Shown here: positions 52,412 through 62,028 of the stretch, in pieces
Numbering within the stretch: position 1 is the stretch's first letter
How the letters are laid out: every line of letters begins with the position of its first letter
Assembly (NCBI GenBank): GCA_023954475.1
Contig: JAMLHW010000014.1
Span: 1-64,000 of the forward strand
Reading direction: 5' to 3'
DNA from: Anaerolineae bacterium
Lineage (GTDB): Bacteria > Chloroflexota > Anaerolineae > Promineifilales > Promineifilaceae
Length of the DNA stretch: 64,000 nt
The notes under the pieces: generated by a model
What the model was told of the DNA's origin: nothing
The model's database searches: none
What the model saw: only the letters and a program-made list of their open reading frames with translations
Translations under genes and position numbers: made by a program

Positions 52412-53197
52412 TTACTCTAAATCAAGGCGACACCAAAATTGCAGCCACGGCGGCGCGACAGCAACTAGATGTTCCCATGTTCCCGGCGCTGCGTTCGGGT
52501 TGAGCGGTTGCACTTCCCAGAAACCGATAACCTGCAATCGGTTGGCAACCAGCGTATTGATCATCGTGCTCATCGAGTGACTGAACTCGCGTGGGCCAGG
52601 AACGCGAATAATGCTGCCGTCTTCCTGTTCAACATCCCATAAATCATCATCCCAAACCAATTCGCCATCCCCATAGCGCCGACGCAACGGATAGCCCCGG
52701 TCACGCCATTCACTCTCTTCAAGCACACCGGTAAACGGATTCATGAATTCGATGCGGAATAGGCCGCCTGGACGCAACACACGTGCAACCTCAGCCAAAA
52801 CCGGACGCGGATTAGGCACAAAATTGATCGAATACGCTTGCCAGACGATGTCAAACGCGTTGTCAGCGAACACGGACAAATCCCGCATATCACCCTGTAC
52901 CGTGCGCACAGACAGACCATAGTGGGCTGCGGCTTCACGGTCACGAGCCAATTGTGTTGCAGACAGGTCAAACACAGTGACATCAGCACCGAGCAAACCA
53001 AAAGCAACCGATTGCTGTCCGCCACCACTTGCCAGACATAGCACGCGTTGACCGGTTACATCGCCGAGCACGTCATGCGGATCCACTTTTTCCCGGGCAG
53101 CATCAATGTTCAGGTCAAGTAAAGGGCGTGAATAGGCGATATTGGCAGCCGCTAATGCATCCCAACGCTGTTGATTAAAACGGGCTAAATCATCCAT
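52412..53197 (-). CDS. Class I SAM-dependent methyltransferase
   Basis: 261 aa. VLCLASGGGQQSVAFGLLGADVTVFDLS is motif I with an unusual ASGGGQQ, followed by FDIVWQAYSINFV and VLRPGGLFRIEFMNPF. This pattern is common in UbiE-like small-molecule methyltransferases. It overlaps the 3' end of the Vps62-like gene by eight bases, so the two are co-transcribed. Substrate unknown. Confidence 0.85.
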   Translation of the reverse strand: MDDLARFNQQRWDALAAANIAYSRPLLDLNIDAAREKVDPHDVLGDVTGQRVLCLASGGGQQSVAFGLLGADVTVFDLSATQLARDREAAAHYGLSVRTVQGDMRDLSVFADNAFDIVWQAYSINFVPNPRPVLAEVARVLRPGGLFRIEFMNPFTGVLEESEWRDRGYPLRRRYGDGELVWDDDLWDVEQEDGSIIRVPGPREFSHSMSTMINTLVANRLQVIGFWEVQPLNPNAAPGTWEHLVAVAPPWLQFWCRLDLE

Positions 53198-54374
53198 TGC
53201 GTTCTTCTATTTTGTCGACGCCGGCCCAGCGTACGGGATGGGCGTATTGCTCGCGATGAGGCCCCATTGGTCCGCGCGGCGCACTAACGCCAGGTAGCTC
53301 GATCTCATCTGGGACATTGACAGTCAGCGAACTCAGCACTGGCAGGGCACCCAGAGCAAGTTGTAGTGCGGTGCGAAGATGACGTGTTAGTAACCAATAG
53401 CGCGTTCCCCACGAACCGGCATACTGGCCAACCCAGGGCGCTGTATCGAGATCGATGCGATGCACCCAATCGTCGTGATCGATAGTCTCGCCATCGGCCG
53501 TAGCGTAATCAAAAAGATTGTAAATCGCCATCAACGCCTGTTTGCCGTTCTTGGGATAGGTAGCATGTGAACCGGCACCGACAAAGCCTACCGGATGTGT
53601 GCCGATGCGGGTTACAGCGTCATCATCCCAGGCTTTTGTCTGACATGATTCATGGTCGGCGTAGGTAACATAGGCAGGCGGCTCTTGTGGCTTTCCATTT
53701 CGGCCGATACGGAAATACAGCGACATACCCTCCCAATCCCCTTCATGATCATTCATGCCGCCAAACCGGTTGCCCCAATCATTGAACGCATAGAAAAACC
53801 AATATTGCAAACAGTAGTAGTCGCCATCCCGCAAACCACGATAATAATAAGTATACGCCCGTTTCTGCGGGTCTACAGCACGGTAGCGCTCGGCTGCGTT
53901 GCGCTGGATTACACCCGGCAAAACGAGACGGGGCAGCCCATTATCGACCGTTTGCAGCGCTCCGTCGCTTACTTGAGCGACAAGCCCATTCCACCAAAAC
54001 TTGCGTGCTGCCGGTTCCGTTTTAGGAGAAAACCAACTGTAGACACGTTGTGCCAGCACTTCCGGCAATGTACGCTGCTGATCAACTGACCAGCGGTACA
54101 GTAACTCAACAACGTCTTCACTCCATTCAGCGGCAATACCTTTGCCCCACAACGGACCGTCAGTCACTGTACGTACAAATGCATCGCGATTGCCACCGCT
54201 GCGCACGAGCATGTCTGGTGTCACATCGCCTTCGCGCACAATCGGCCGATCATTGTCTTTCACATATAAAGCACTGTAGCGCATCAGGTCTTCCAGCCGC
54301 ATCGGGAAAAATTCTTCATTGCGGGCAAAGCGAAGGATAGGGGCGTATTTGATGTGCAATTCAGTCATGGGCAT
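53190..54374 (-). CDS. Vps62/DUF946-like protein
   Basis: 394 aa. NDHEGDWEGMSLYF (about 224-237) and GSHATYP, with ADHESC between, follow the pattern of the Vps62/DUF946 domain, which also resembles the HDWE motif of NPP1 toxins. In eukaryotes Vps62 is linked to vacuolar sorting; bacterial members have no agreed role and may be metal-dependent hydrolases. No signal peptide is seen. It is the first of a two-gene operon with a methyltransferase. Confidence 0.7.
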   Translation of the reverse strand: MPMTELHIKYAPILRFARNEEFFPMRLEDLMRYSALYVKDNDRPIVREGDVTPDMLVRSGGNRDAFVRTVTDGPLWGKGIAAEWSEDVVELLYRWSVDQQRTLPEVLAQRVYSWFSPKTEPAARKFWWNGLVAQVSDGALQTVDNGLPRLVLPGVIQRNAAERYRAVDPQKRAYTYYYRGLRDGDYYCLQYWFFYAFNDWGNRFGGMNDHEGDWEGMSLYFRIGRNGKPQEPPAYVTYADHESCQTKAWDDDAVTRIGTHPVGFVGAGSHATYPKNGKQALMAIYNLFDYATADGETIDHDDWVHRIDLDTAPWVGQYAGSWGTRYWLLTRHLRTALQLALGALPVLSSLTVNVPDEIELPGVSAPRGPMGPHREQYAHPVRWAGVDKIEERNG

Positions 54375-54414
54375 TTTCTTTGAAACCGGATGGGGTTTAT
54401 TCTGCGCGGTTAGC

Positions 54415-55239
54415 TTAACGTAGTTCGTTTGTCAGGGCAACCCATTCTAACACAGATAGCGTCTCAGCGCGTCGCGATCCATCGATACCGACGCGCTGTA
54501 AAGCCTGATTGATCTCGGGCTTGGAAAGTGGCAAGGCGCGCAAATTATTTTTCAGTTGCTTGCGCTTCTGCGCAAAACCTGCCCGAACGACCCGGAAAAA
54601 AGCTACTTCGTCGGTGTCGTAAATGGGGGCGTCGGGTTGTAATGTGATGCGAATCACAGCGGAGTCAACGTCGGGCGGAGGCCAGAATGAACCGGCGCGG
54701 ATAACATCCACTTGCTCCACCACGCCATAACATTGAACGCTGATTGCAAGCAGGCTAAGGTTACCAGGTTCGGCCGATAATCGGCCGGCAACTTCGCGCT
54801 GCACCGTCAAAACCAGCAAATCGGGCTTATGCGTGGCACTAAGCAAATGCTTGAGAATGGCCCCGGTAATGTAATAAGGCACATTGGCAACGACTTTATA
54901 CGGCAAATCGTGGAAAAGTAATGACGGATCTTGCTCCAGAATGTCGCCGTGAATCAGCGTTATGTTAGGTGCATCACCAAACTCAGTTTGTAGAATCGGT
55001 AGCAGACGGTCATCCAATTCTACCGCGGTTACCGTTTCGGCCGAATTGACCAGCAATCGCGTCAATGCACCGATACCCGGCCCAATTTCCAGCACATGAT
55101 CGAGCCGGCTCACGTTGGCTGCGTCGACAATGCGCTGCAAAATATTCTCGTCAAAGAGAAAATTCTGCCCCAGACCTTTTTTTGCCGTAACGCCATATTG
55201 GTCCAATACGTGTTTGGGATGCGGTCCACTCATGAGCAA
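54415..55239 (-). CDS. rsmA: 16S rRNA dimethyladenosine transferase RsmA (KsgA)
   Basis: 274 aa. GLGQNFLFDENILQRIV, EIGPGIGALT (51-60) and catalytic NVPYYIT (119-125) are diagnostic. It dimethylates A1518 and A1519 of 16S rRNA late in small-subunit assembly. It begins just after the G5/3D-domain gene on the same strand (7-base gap). The yabE-ksgA neighbourhood is also seen in Bacillus. The start could be ATG at 55239 or 55233. Confidence 0.95.
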   Translation of the reverse strand: MLMSGPHPKHVLDQYGVTAKKGLGQNFLFDENILQRIVDAANVSRLDHVLEIGPGIGALTRLLVNSAETVTAVELDDRLLPILQTEFGDAPNITLIHGDILEQDPSLLFHDLPYKVVANVPYYITGAILKHLLSATHKPDLLVLTVQREVAGRLSAEPGNLSLLAISVQCYGVVEQVDVIRAGSFWPPPDVDSAVIRITLQPDAPIYDTDEVAFFRVVRAGFAQKRKQLKNNLRALPLSKPEINQALQRVGIDGSRRAETLSVLEWVALTNELR

Positions 55240-55245
55240 AAGCTG

Positions 55246-56661
55246 TTACGGCAGCCAGGTAGGAATACGGTAATTGATCTCATCTGGTTCAGGAACCGGC
55301 GTCAAATAATACACATCCACGTAGCCGTGCCACGGTTCATAATCATCATCGGAAAAAGCAAGATCGATCCAACGTCCTTTCACACCACCGCCCGTATCCC
55401 CAACGAAGGCAACACCGTAACCCGGTACGTAGACATCTGAACGAAACGGTACAACCGAAGGATCGACAGCAACTACGCCACGCTCAGCGACGACACCGCT
55501 GGCCGTTATGCCGTAGCGGGGATGGCCAGGCGGCTTGCCCGACGACGCCGGCTTGTAAGACGTAACCCGCATTCTTACAACGCGCCAGTAGTTGCGCGTA
55601 CCAAGTTCCGTATCGACAACGTTGATGACGATATTGGTACCGTAACCCATTACTTCGTGTACCGGCTCGAGTGCCGTCCACTCACCGTCAATAGTACGCC
55701 CAATCTCGACACCGTTCTCGTAGCGCACGCGGACACGCTGCCGCGCCAGACCGGCTTGCCCCGCTGTCAAGAGCGCAAACTGATCCAAATCCAATTGGTC
55801 CGTTCCCTGCCAGATTGTTTCAAACGGGATCGGCTCATCGACAATCAGGAAATCTTCGGTCACGCGTACCACTTCGATGATGTCGTTGGGTTGGAGGGCT
55901 GTTTCGGGACCTGGGCGTGCATAATCGAGACCGACGAGGCCAATGCCTGTTTCAGCAAGCACATCGAGCGCATTGGCATGGTGGCTGCGCGTCTGAATGA
56001 CTCTACCGTCTACGTGGATGGTCAACGGTTGTGATCGTTTGACGGTAATCGTCATACCAGGCGTGATCCAGTTGCCTTGCGCCGGTTCAACGCCATCAGC
56101 CGCGTAGAGTGTAATGCCGACTTCCTGCAACGCAGCACCGACAGTTTCCGCGCCTGTACGCAATGTTGTCTGTTGTCCGTTATCGAAAATGGTAACGGTG
56201 TTGATTCGGCCGATTTCGAGCACAGCAGGAACAGGAACGCCATCGAGTTGAGCGAGTGTCAACTGCTGACCATCAGCAACGACGCGATCAGTGCGGCTGA
56301 GCGACAAATGTGCTTCATGCAAGAAAGCGTCTAGGGTCGGCTGGTGGGTTGCATACGTTTCTGATCCGTCCTCTGTTCGGACAATCACCGTTTTGGCACG
56401 CAATAGTTGAATGGCGTTCTCCGGAGAGGCCGGCATTTCAGGCAGCGGAAAGAGCCTGTCAGCGGCCGAAACCGTCATATTAGCCGCTTGCAGTACATCA
56501 GCGACCGTATCGAAGTTGCCGCGCACAGTAACAGGCTCATTGTCAGCATACACTGTGTAAACGTCCTGTGTGGCGATGTATCCGAAGATGAGAAGTCCCA
56601 TCAGGACAACAAAGCCTATGATGATGAGGAGAGGACGCGAACGTAACATACAGTGGAGCAA
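55246..56661 (-). CDS. Cell-wall protein with ubiquitin-like (DUF348), G5 and 3D domains (YabE/RpfB-like)
   Basis: 471 aa. A signal-anchor helix (about 11-30) is followed by DUF348 repeats (about 35-75, 87-130, 150-260), a G5 domain (about 260-340; PIPFETIWQGTDQLDLDQFALLTAGQAGLARQRVRVRYENGVEIGR) and a C-terminal 3D domain. The three Asp are in VAVDPSVVPF, GDTGG and WIDLAF. The 3D domain is the lytic transglycosylase-like fold of MltA/YabE/RpfB. It should act on peptidoglycan outside the membrane. It is next to rsmA, as in Bacillus. Confidence 0.88.
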   Translation of the reverse strand: MLHCMLRSRPLLIIIGFVVLMGLLIFGYIATQDVYTVYADNEPVTVRGNFDTVADVLQAANMTVSAADRLFPLPEMPASPENAIQLLRAKTVIVRTEDGSETYATHQPTLDAFLHEAHLSLSRTDRVVADGQQLTLAQLDGVPVPAVLEIGRINTVTIFDNGQQTTLRTGAETVGAALQEVGITLYAADGVEPAQGNWITPGMTITVKRSQPLTIHVDGRVIQTRSHHANALDVLAETGIGLVGLDYARPGPETALQPNDIIEVVRVTEDFLIVDEPIPFETIWQGTDQLDLDQFALLTAGQAGLARQRVRVRYENGVEIGRTIDGEWTALEPVHEVMGYGTNIVINVVDTELGTRNYWRVVRMRVTSYKPASSGKPPGHPRYGITASGVVAERGVVAVDPSVVPFRSDVYVPGYGVAFVGDTGGGVKGRWIDLAFSDDDYEPWHGYVDVYYLTPVPEPDEINYRIPTWLP

Positions 56662-56758
56662 TTGGTCAACGTGACTTTCTGTCAGCTATCTCTGTGATAA
56701 TAGCGTATCAGGTGAAAAATCGGCCGATTTTCCACAACAGTATCAATCGTATAAAAAT

Positions 56759-56894
56759 ATGCCCATGGAGCCGGTGGCGACCAGGTTATCCTAGGCACCC
56801 GAAGAATACGCCTTAGTGCTGCTTCCTTCCGGACCTGACACGGTTCAACGGTCTCCGCCGCTAGGGACCCAATCGTCACCGACCTCATGGGCAT
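56759..56894 (-). ncRNA. ffs: Signal recognition particle RNA (4.5S-like)
   Basis: About 136 nt. The strand carries the invariant SRP core GGTCCGGAAGGAAGCAGC inside the apical hairpin, with GTCAGG before it and ACTAAGGCG after it. The two ends, ATGCCCATG and CATGGGCAT, pair to close the long rod. A T-run (TTTTTA) follows directly on the minus strand and ends transcription. This RNA binds Ffh to target membrane proteins. The length is between E. coli 4.5S (114 nt) and Bacillus scRNA (271 nt). Confidence 0.93.
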
Positions 56895-56906
56895 AGTAGC
56901 GCTGAG

Positions 56907-56935
56907 ATCGTAGCCCAACGCTGATCGTTGGTCAA
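56907..56935 (-). promoter_or_regulatory. Promoter of SRP RNA gene
   Basis: On the minus strand: TTGACC (56930-56935), a 17-base spacer and TACGAT (56907-56912), 12 bases before the predicted start of the RNA. Confidence 0.7.
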
Positions 56936-56995
56936 CTTTTCACAAGCAAGTCTAAGCGTTTGTGCAACACCGAACAGGCAAATGGATGGGATTGG

Positions 56996-57502
56996 CTAAT
57001 TCCAGACGCTGGTTGCTTCAATATCGCGATCAATTTCCCACGGATACACGATGAAAGCATCCGTTACGGCTGCATAATAGGTCGGTGTGTGGCCGGGATA
57101 AAGCGAAAGTGCCGGTTTGTAATGCAGCACACACGTTTCGGGCATGCCACCGGCTGCATCGATGCGACCGGCGACAGTCACGATATTGCGTCCTCGAGTC
57201 CACACATCATCGACGACCAGAACACGGCGATCGACGAGCAAATCATCGTCCGGGAACTGCAGGAATTCGGGAACAGCAAAGCGCTGTTCGGGATGTATGC
57301 CGCCCAAACCAGTATAATCCGCCGGAAAACGGACGGCAGCGGTCAACACATACGTGATGTCGAGCGCTTCAGCTAACATGCCACCGGGTACGATCCCGCC
57401 ACGCGTGATGATTACCATTGAGTCAAAACGACCATGTATCTGGGGAATCAAATAGTCAACGAGTTTGTCCACATCGGACCAGGAAAGAATTTCACGGCGC
57501 AT
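56996..57502 (-). CDS. Xanthine/hypoxanthine-type phosphoribosyltransferase
   Basis: 168 aa from ATG 57502, which AGGAG precedes; a TTG one codon upstream is possible. VLVVDDVWTRGRNIVTV (about 93-109) is the PRPP-binding loop, and MVIITRGGIVPGGMLAEAL the early PPi-loop. The C-terminal VYPWEIDRD resembles the Gpt/Xpt hood. It would salvage a purine base with PRPP, but the base cannot be assigned. Confidence 0.83.
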   Translation of the reverse strand: MRREILSWSDVDKLVDYLIPQIHGRFDSMVIITRGGIVPGGMLAEALDITYVLTAAVRFPADYTGLGGIHPEQRFAVPEFLQFPDDDLLVDRRVLVVDDVWTRGRNIVTVAGRIDAAGGMPETCVLHYKPALSLYPGHTPTYYAAVTDAFIVYPWEIDRDIEATSVWN

Positions 57503-57809
57503 CAACTGCTCCTAGAGGCGTATATTACGTTATGTCTTTTGTAATATGTGAGTGAGGTTGTGGAAGTTGCGACTTGAAGGACGCGAATATATCGGAATAC
57601 AACTCGGTTTTTAGTGAGGATATCGGCCGATTGTGCGTTCATATGCGCAGCTTCAAATGAGATAATAAGCCTTAATGGTATACGGGCACAACGCGCCTGT
57701 CAACTGTGAAACGCAATAAGCCGTATTGTATCTAGGCACTTTCCCCCAACGCTCGCCCTTGCACAGCGCGACCCTACCGCAGAAGGCGAATCAGAAAATC
57801 CGTGCGCCG
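57503..57809. other. Intergenic region
   Basis: This 307-base gap lies between the phosphoribosyltransferase start and the histidine kinase stop, both leftward. It holds one TCGGCCGA (57623-57630) and presumably the phosphoribosyltransferase promoter. I see no clear terminator or gene. Confidence 0.4.
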
Positions 57810-59828
57810 CTAGCGCTGCACCGGCAGATAAATCGTGGCGGTCGTACCATGTTCCAGCAAACTATTGAGTTCGATCACACCGCCATGTGCATCAATAATG
57901 CGCTTGCATGTGAACAATCCCAGCCCAACACCTTTCCCGCTCGCCTTAGTCGTGAAAAACGGCTCAAACGCATGCGTCAATTGTTCCGGCGACATCCCTT
58001 TACCCGTATCCCGGATAGTGACAACAGCGTGGTTTTTGTCAGACGATAACTTTGTTGCCATCTGAATACTACGGGTACCTGGCGTTTCCTGCAGAGCGTC
58101 ACGTGCGTTGAGTAAAAAGCTGACCCAAGCTGTTTTCAAATGCTGCCAACTGGCGGAAATGAGAGGCAAGTTTGGATCGAAGTCGACGGCTGTGATGATG
58201 TCGACCGAATGTATCTGGTATTTCATCAGATCAAGTGCCGACTGTAATGAGTCGTTGAGATCGCCTTCTCGAAATACATACTGTCCCTGCCTGCCCAACT
58301 CTAGCAAGCCACGGATGCCCTGCGCGACACGCTCGGTCGCATTGCCCATCCACTCGATAATCTGGCCTGTTTCTTCATCTGGAGACAAATCAACACGCAG
58401 CAGTTCGATGCCGGTAGAAATGACGGTAAGCGGATTGTTCAGTTCATGGGCGATACCGGCTGTCAATCGGCCGACAGCCGATAGCTTGGCTGACTGAATC
58501 AACGATCGTTCGAGACGCCGCTCCTCCGTTCGATCTTGCCAGACAACAACGGCAGCAGCATCACCATCGCGGAACTTGGGAAGTGGGTATGCATGTACAT
58601 CCCATTCTGCATCCGTCTGGTCAGCACCCGGCTGTTGCACTGACCAATTTTGTGGCGTTTGTTCTGCAAACAAAATGGCCACTTGACAATGTTCACAAGG
58701 TGAACTGCGCTGATACAGTACTTCGTAACAAAACCGCCGTTCACCCGTGAGGCTGAGATTATCGGCTGCACTAGCCTGACGGGCGTTGAGTGATGTGATC
58801 TGCCAACGCGTATTGATTGTGTAAATCGGATTCTGTATGCCGTCAATGATCGCTTGCAGTTTGTTGCGACTGTTGCTCAGAGATTCCTTTTGCTGTTCAA
58901 TGCTGTGCAAATGCCATGCATTCTCAAAAGCAAGGCTCATGGTTCCGATCAGGGATGCAAACAAATCAATATCAGTTTCGTTGAACTGCTTGTCGCTTTT
59001 GTTGTACGCTGTGAGTACACCCATTGGCCTGCCGTGCATGTAAACGGGCGCGGCAACCATACAGGTAACGGAAAGTGATGCAGGTGCATCCTCATTCGGC
59101 CGAAAACGCGTATCGGACTCAACCTCGTTGGCAACGACAATGTGTGCTTTGCAAAAGGCGTCAACAACGATCCCGGGTCCTGTCGTTTCCAATACGGCAT
59201 AATCATCCGCTGTCAATGTCATGCCCCAGGATTTGGCATATTGGCAGCGCAAATATTGCCGGGTTGCGCTGGCCATAAACATGGCGACCGCTTCAATCTC
59301 AAATAGTTGACGCACACTGCCCAGAGCAACGTCAAACATTGCCGTCGGATCAAGCACGCTCAATAGTTGATTGCTGAGTTGATTGAGCATACTCAACTGG
59401 TTCTGCTGCCACTGCAAACGCTTCTCAAGCGACTGGGTACGCAGTGTGCTGCTGACACGGGCCAACAGTTCGCGGGGATGAAATGGCTTGGTAATGTAGT
59501 CATCCGCACCGAGTGACAATGCTTCAACCACAGTTTGTTTGTCATCCCGTGCCGTGATCATGATGACGCGCGTGTAGGCGAAACGAGCGTCGTTCCTGAT
59601 CCAACGCAATACTTCTATACTACCCATGCCGGGCATCGTGATGTCGAGCAATATCAAATCCAACTGTTTGTCGGGCTGATCAAGTGAAGCGGTGAGCTTT
59701 TCGAGTGCTTCATACCCGCTATGAGCCGTTAGCACCTCATAATCGGCCGAAATCTGCAGCAAATCCATTATCGACTGCAGAATGCGGGCACTATCGTCAA
59801 TGACAAGAACACGGGGAGAATGCGGCAT
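57810..59828 (-). CDS. Hybrid histidine kinase: REC-GAF-PAS-HisKA-HATPase
   Basis: 672 aa. An N-terminal receiver (1-125) has Asp62 and Lys114. GAF (about 150-310) and PAS-like (about 320-435) domains follow; the PAS region has Cys367, Cys378 and Cys381 in a CYEVL...PCEHC pattern. The HisKA H-box holds phospho-acceptor His461 (AGIAHELNNPL). The HATPase N-box is at Asn574 and DTGKGM at 607-612. No transmembrane helix is present, so it is a soluble sensor. The receiver-first order suggests it receives phosphate from another kinase before signalling. It lies 70 bases downstream of an OmpR-type regulator on the same strand. Confidence 0.92.
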   Translation of the reverse strand: MPHSPRVLVIDDSARILQSIMDLLQISADYEVLTAHSGYEALEKLTASLDQPDKQLDLILLDITMPGMGSIEVLRWIRNDARFAYTRVIMITARDDKQTVVEALSLGADDYITKPFHPRELLARVSSTLRTQSLEKRLQWQQNQLSMLNQLSNQLLSVLDPTAMFDVALGSVRQLFEIEAVAMFMASATRQYLRCQYAKSWGMTLTADDYAVLETTGPGIVVDAFCKAHIVVANEVESDTRFRPNEDAPASLSVTCMVAAPVYMHGRPMGVLTAYNKSDKQFNETDIDLFASLIGTMSLAFENAWHLHSIEQQKESLSNSRNKLQAIIDGIQNPIYTINTRWQITSLNARQASAADNLSLTGERRFCYEVLYQRSSPCEHCQVAILFAEQTPQNWSVQQPGADQTDAEWDVHAYPLPKFRDGDAAAVVVWQDRTEERRLERSLIQSAKLSAVGRLTAGIAHELNNPLTVISTGIELLRVDLSPDEETGQIIEWMGNATERVAQGIRGLLELGRQGQYVFREGDLNDSLQSALDLMKYQIHSVDIITAVDFDPNLPLISASWQHLKTAWVSFLLNARDALQETPGTRSIQMATKLSSDKNHAVVTIRDTGKGMSPEQLTHAFEPFFTTKASGKGVGLGLFTCKRIIDAHGGVIELNSLLEHGTTATIYLPVQR

Positions 59829-59898
59829 GTTTATTACGTGGTACGACTCGGCTTAGGCACATCGGCCGAAATCGAATTGCCTACTGGTTTTGAGCGTC

Positions 59899-60606
59899 TT
59901 AATGCTGAGCAAACATGTAGCCATGCCCTTTTATGGTGCGTACATAACGGGGCTTGCTGGACTCCGGTTCAATTTTCTCGCGCAAATTACGCACATGTGC
60001 CCGGACAAGTTCAGTACTACCCGCACGTGGCGGATAATCCCATACGTCCTGCAACAACTGCTGCGCCGAAAAAATCTGTCCTGGATTGCTCATCAGATGA
60101 TACAGTAAATCGAATTGCACATTGGTCAGCAATTCAGTACCTACCGGTGTCGATACTTCAAATGTGCGGCAGTTGAGTGAAACATCGCCAACTTGCACCA
60201 TGTATTGAGTAGCTAATGACTGAGCCGTGGTGGGTTTCGACCGACGTAGTAAAGCGCGTAAGCGCAGGTTTAATTCCTGCAAATTAAACGGCTTCGTCAG
60301 GTAGTCGTCGCCGCCGGCCAAGAAACCTTCAATGCGATCCGTTTCTTCACCTTTCGCAGTCAGAAACAGTACGGGCAGATCCTTGAGCAGCGGATCGCGG
60401 CGCATTTCGCGACATACGTCGAAACCGCTCATGCCGGGCATCATGACATCAAGCACAACAACATCTGGCCGGTAGCGACGCGCATGCTGCAAGCCACTCC
60501 GACCATTCAGCGTTGCAAAAACTTGATAGCCAAACTTCTTTAAGGCGGTCTGCACTGTAAGTGCGACCAGTTCGTCATCTTCAATTACCAGGATTCGATC
60601 AGACAT
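59899..60606 (-). CDS. OmpR/PhoB-family response regulator
   Basis: 235 aa. Receiver domain with acidic pocket (VIEDDE) and phospho-acceptor Asp53 (VVVLDVMMPG), Lys in LTKPFNLQEL, then a winged-helix DNA-binding domain (VQFDLLYHLMSNPGQIFSAQQLLQDVW, VRAHVRNLREKIEP, VRTIKGHGYMF). It controls genes in response to a histidine kinase, likely the hybrid kinase encoded next. Confidence 0.95.
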   Translation of the reverse strand: MSDRILVIEDDELVALTVQTALKKFGYQVFATLNGRSGLQHARRYRPDVVVLDVMMPGMSGFDVCREMRRDPLLKDLPVLFLTAKGEETDRIEGFLAGGDDYLTKPFNLQELNLRLRALLRRSKPTTAQSLATQYMVQVGDVSLNCRTFEVSTPVGTELLTNVQFDLLYHLMSNPGQIFSAQQLLQDVWDYPPRAGSTELVRAHVRNLREKIEPESSKPRYVRTIKGHGYMFAQH

Positions 60607-60646
60607 CGTTTACTTCTCGCATGATGTGAAATTGTGCCATAAAAGC

Positions 60647-60672
60647 AATTGCAGGAATCAATTCCTGCAATT
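60647..60672 (-). terminator. Terminator of the 2-oxoacid dehydrogenase operon
   Basis: AATTGCAGGAAT (60647-60658) and ATTCCTGCAATT (60661-60672) form a perfect 12-bp inverted repeat around CA. On the minus strand it is followed by GCTTTTAT. It lies 76 bases past the E2 stop codon. Confidence 0.7.
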
Positions 60673-60697
60673 ATAAGGTAATATTCTTGCAACTCAA
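60670..60697 (-). promoter_or_regulatory. Candidate promoter for response regulator
   Basis: On the minus strand TTGAGT (60692-60697), a 16-base spacer and TATAAT (60670-60675), 64 bases before the response-regulator ATG. It overlaps the 5' arm of the terminator hairpin. Confidence 0.4.
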
Positions 60698-60747
60698 CTT
60701 ACGATTAATTCACAAATTGGCTACTTCATCATGGATTTCCTGGCTTG

Positions 60748-62028
60748 CTACAGTAAAAGTCGAATCGGTTGCTCCAGGTTGGCTTTCACTGCCTTGAGAA
60801 ATTCCGCAACTTCTGCCCCGTCTGTCACACGATGATCGGCGGAACAGGTCACTTTCATGATGCTGCGCACTACCGGCTCGCCATCGCGAAACACCATTGT
60901 CGGAACGGCCGAACCAATAGCCAGGATACCGGCTTCAGGCGGACTGATGATAGCGATGAACGTGTCCACATCTGAAGCGCCCAAATTACTCGTCGAGAAT
61001 GTGCTGCCCGAAACATCTTCCGGTTGAACCTTGCCGGAACGCGCACGCGCAATCATTTCGCGATTTTGGCGTGCAACAGCGACTAGTGGCGTGATATCGG
61101 TATTTTTCTGCGTGACTGTGAGCAAGCCACCTTCTACGGCAACGGCTGTACTGACATTGACGCGATTGTTGCGAATTACTTTGTCACCACCCCAACTCGA
61201 GTTCAAATTGGGATACTGACGCAAAGCCAGGCCACACGCTTTGACAATCAGATCATTGACAGTCACTTTTTCTCCATCGGGCAGTGAATCGTTGATCTGT
61301 TTGCGCAGTGCGAGCGCGTCGGTCATATCAACGGCACTGGTGACGTAGAATTGCGGAATGGTCTGTTTGCTTTCCGTCATGCGGCGGGCGATGGCTTTAC
61401 GCAGACGTGAAATCGAAATTTCTTCTGTTTCCGGCCCGGTTGGGACACTGGAAGGTGTGTAACTGACGGCTGAGGCGGCAGGTGCTGCTGCCGTTTTGGG
61501 AGCAGTCAAATACGTTTCAACATCCGATTTGCGAATACGGCCACCCGGCCCACTACCACCACCAATAGCAGTCAAATCGACATTATTATCGCGAGCCAGA
61601 CGGCGTGCAACAGGTGTCGCTTTCACACCATCGGGAAATTCGGCGCTGACGGCTGTAGCTGCGGCTATGGGCTGAACGGGCGTAGATTCGGCCGATCCAG
61701 ACGCTTCTTCATCTGCCACAGGTGCCGCTGCCGCCTTCGGCGCAGATGCACCGCCCGCCAACTCAGCCTCCATCGCACTGATATCCTCGCCTGCTTCACC
61801 AATAATGCCCAGATTGGCGCCGACCAATAACGCATCACCAGGTTCGCCGATACGAGCCAGCAGAATACCATCGTGGCGTGCCTGCAATTCCTGAGTTACC
61901 TTGTCCGATTCGATCTCGGCAAGTACATCACCTTTCTTGACCTCGTCGCCCACGTCTTTGAGCCAGACACCAAGCGTACCTTCTTCCATATCAAAGCCCA
62001 GCGTAGGCATTTTGATGAATTCAGCCAT
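60748..62028 (-). CDS. pdhC: 2-oxoacid dehydrogenase E2 (dihydrolipoamide acyltransferase)
   Basis: 426 aa. One lipoyl domain (1-78) with the lipoylated Lys in EIESDKVTQE. An Ala/Pro linker leads to a peripheral-subunit-binding domain (about 135-172; ATPVARRLARDNNVDLTAIGGGSGPGGRIRKSDVETYL) and an acyltransferase domain (about 205-426) with catalytic ADHRVTDGAE near the C-terminus. It transfers the acyl group to CoA. It overlaps the E1beta stop by one base (TAATG). E3 is not in the window. Confidence 0.93.
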   Translation of the reverse strand: MAEFIKMPTLGFDMEEGTLGVWLKDVGDEVKKGDVLAEIESDKVTQELQARHDGILLARIGEPGDALLVGANLGIIGEAGEDISAMEAELAGGASAPKAAAAPVADEEASGSAESTPVQPIAAATAVSAEFPDGVKATPVARRLARDNNVDLTAIGGGSGPGGRIRKSDVETYLTAPKTAAAPAASAVSYTPSSVPTGPETEEISISRLRKAIARRMTESKQTIPQFYVTSAVDMTDALALRKQINDSLPDGEKVTVNDLIVKACGLALRQYPNLNSSWGGDKVIRNNRVNVSTAVAVEGGLLTVTQKNTDITPLVAVARQNREMIARARSGKVQPEDVSGSTFSTSNLGASDVDTFIAIISPPEAGILAIGSAVPTMVFRDGEPVVRSIMKVTCSADHRVTDGAEVAEFLKAVKANLEQPIRLLL

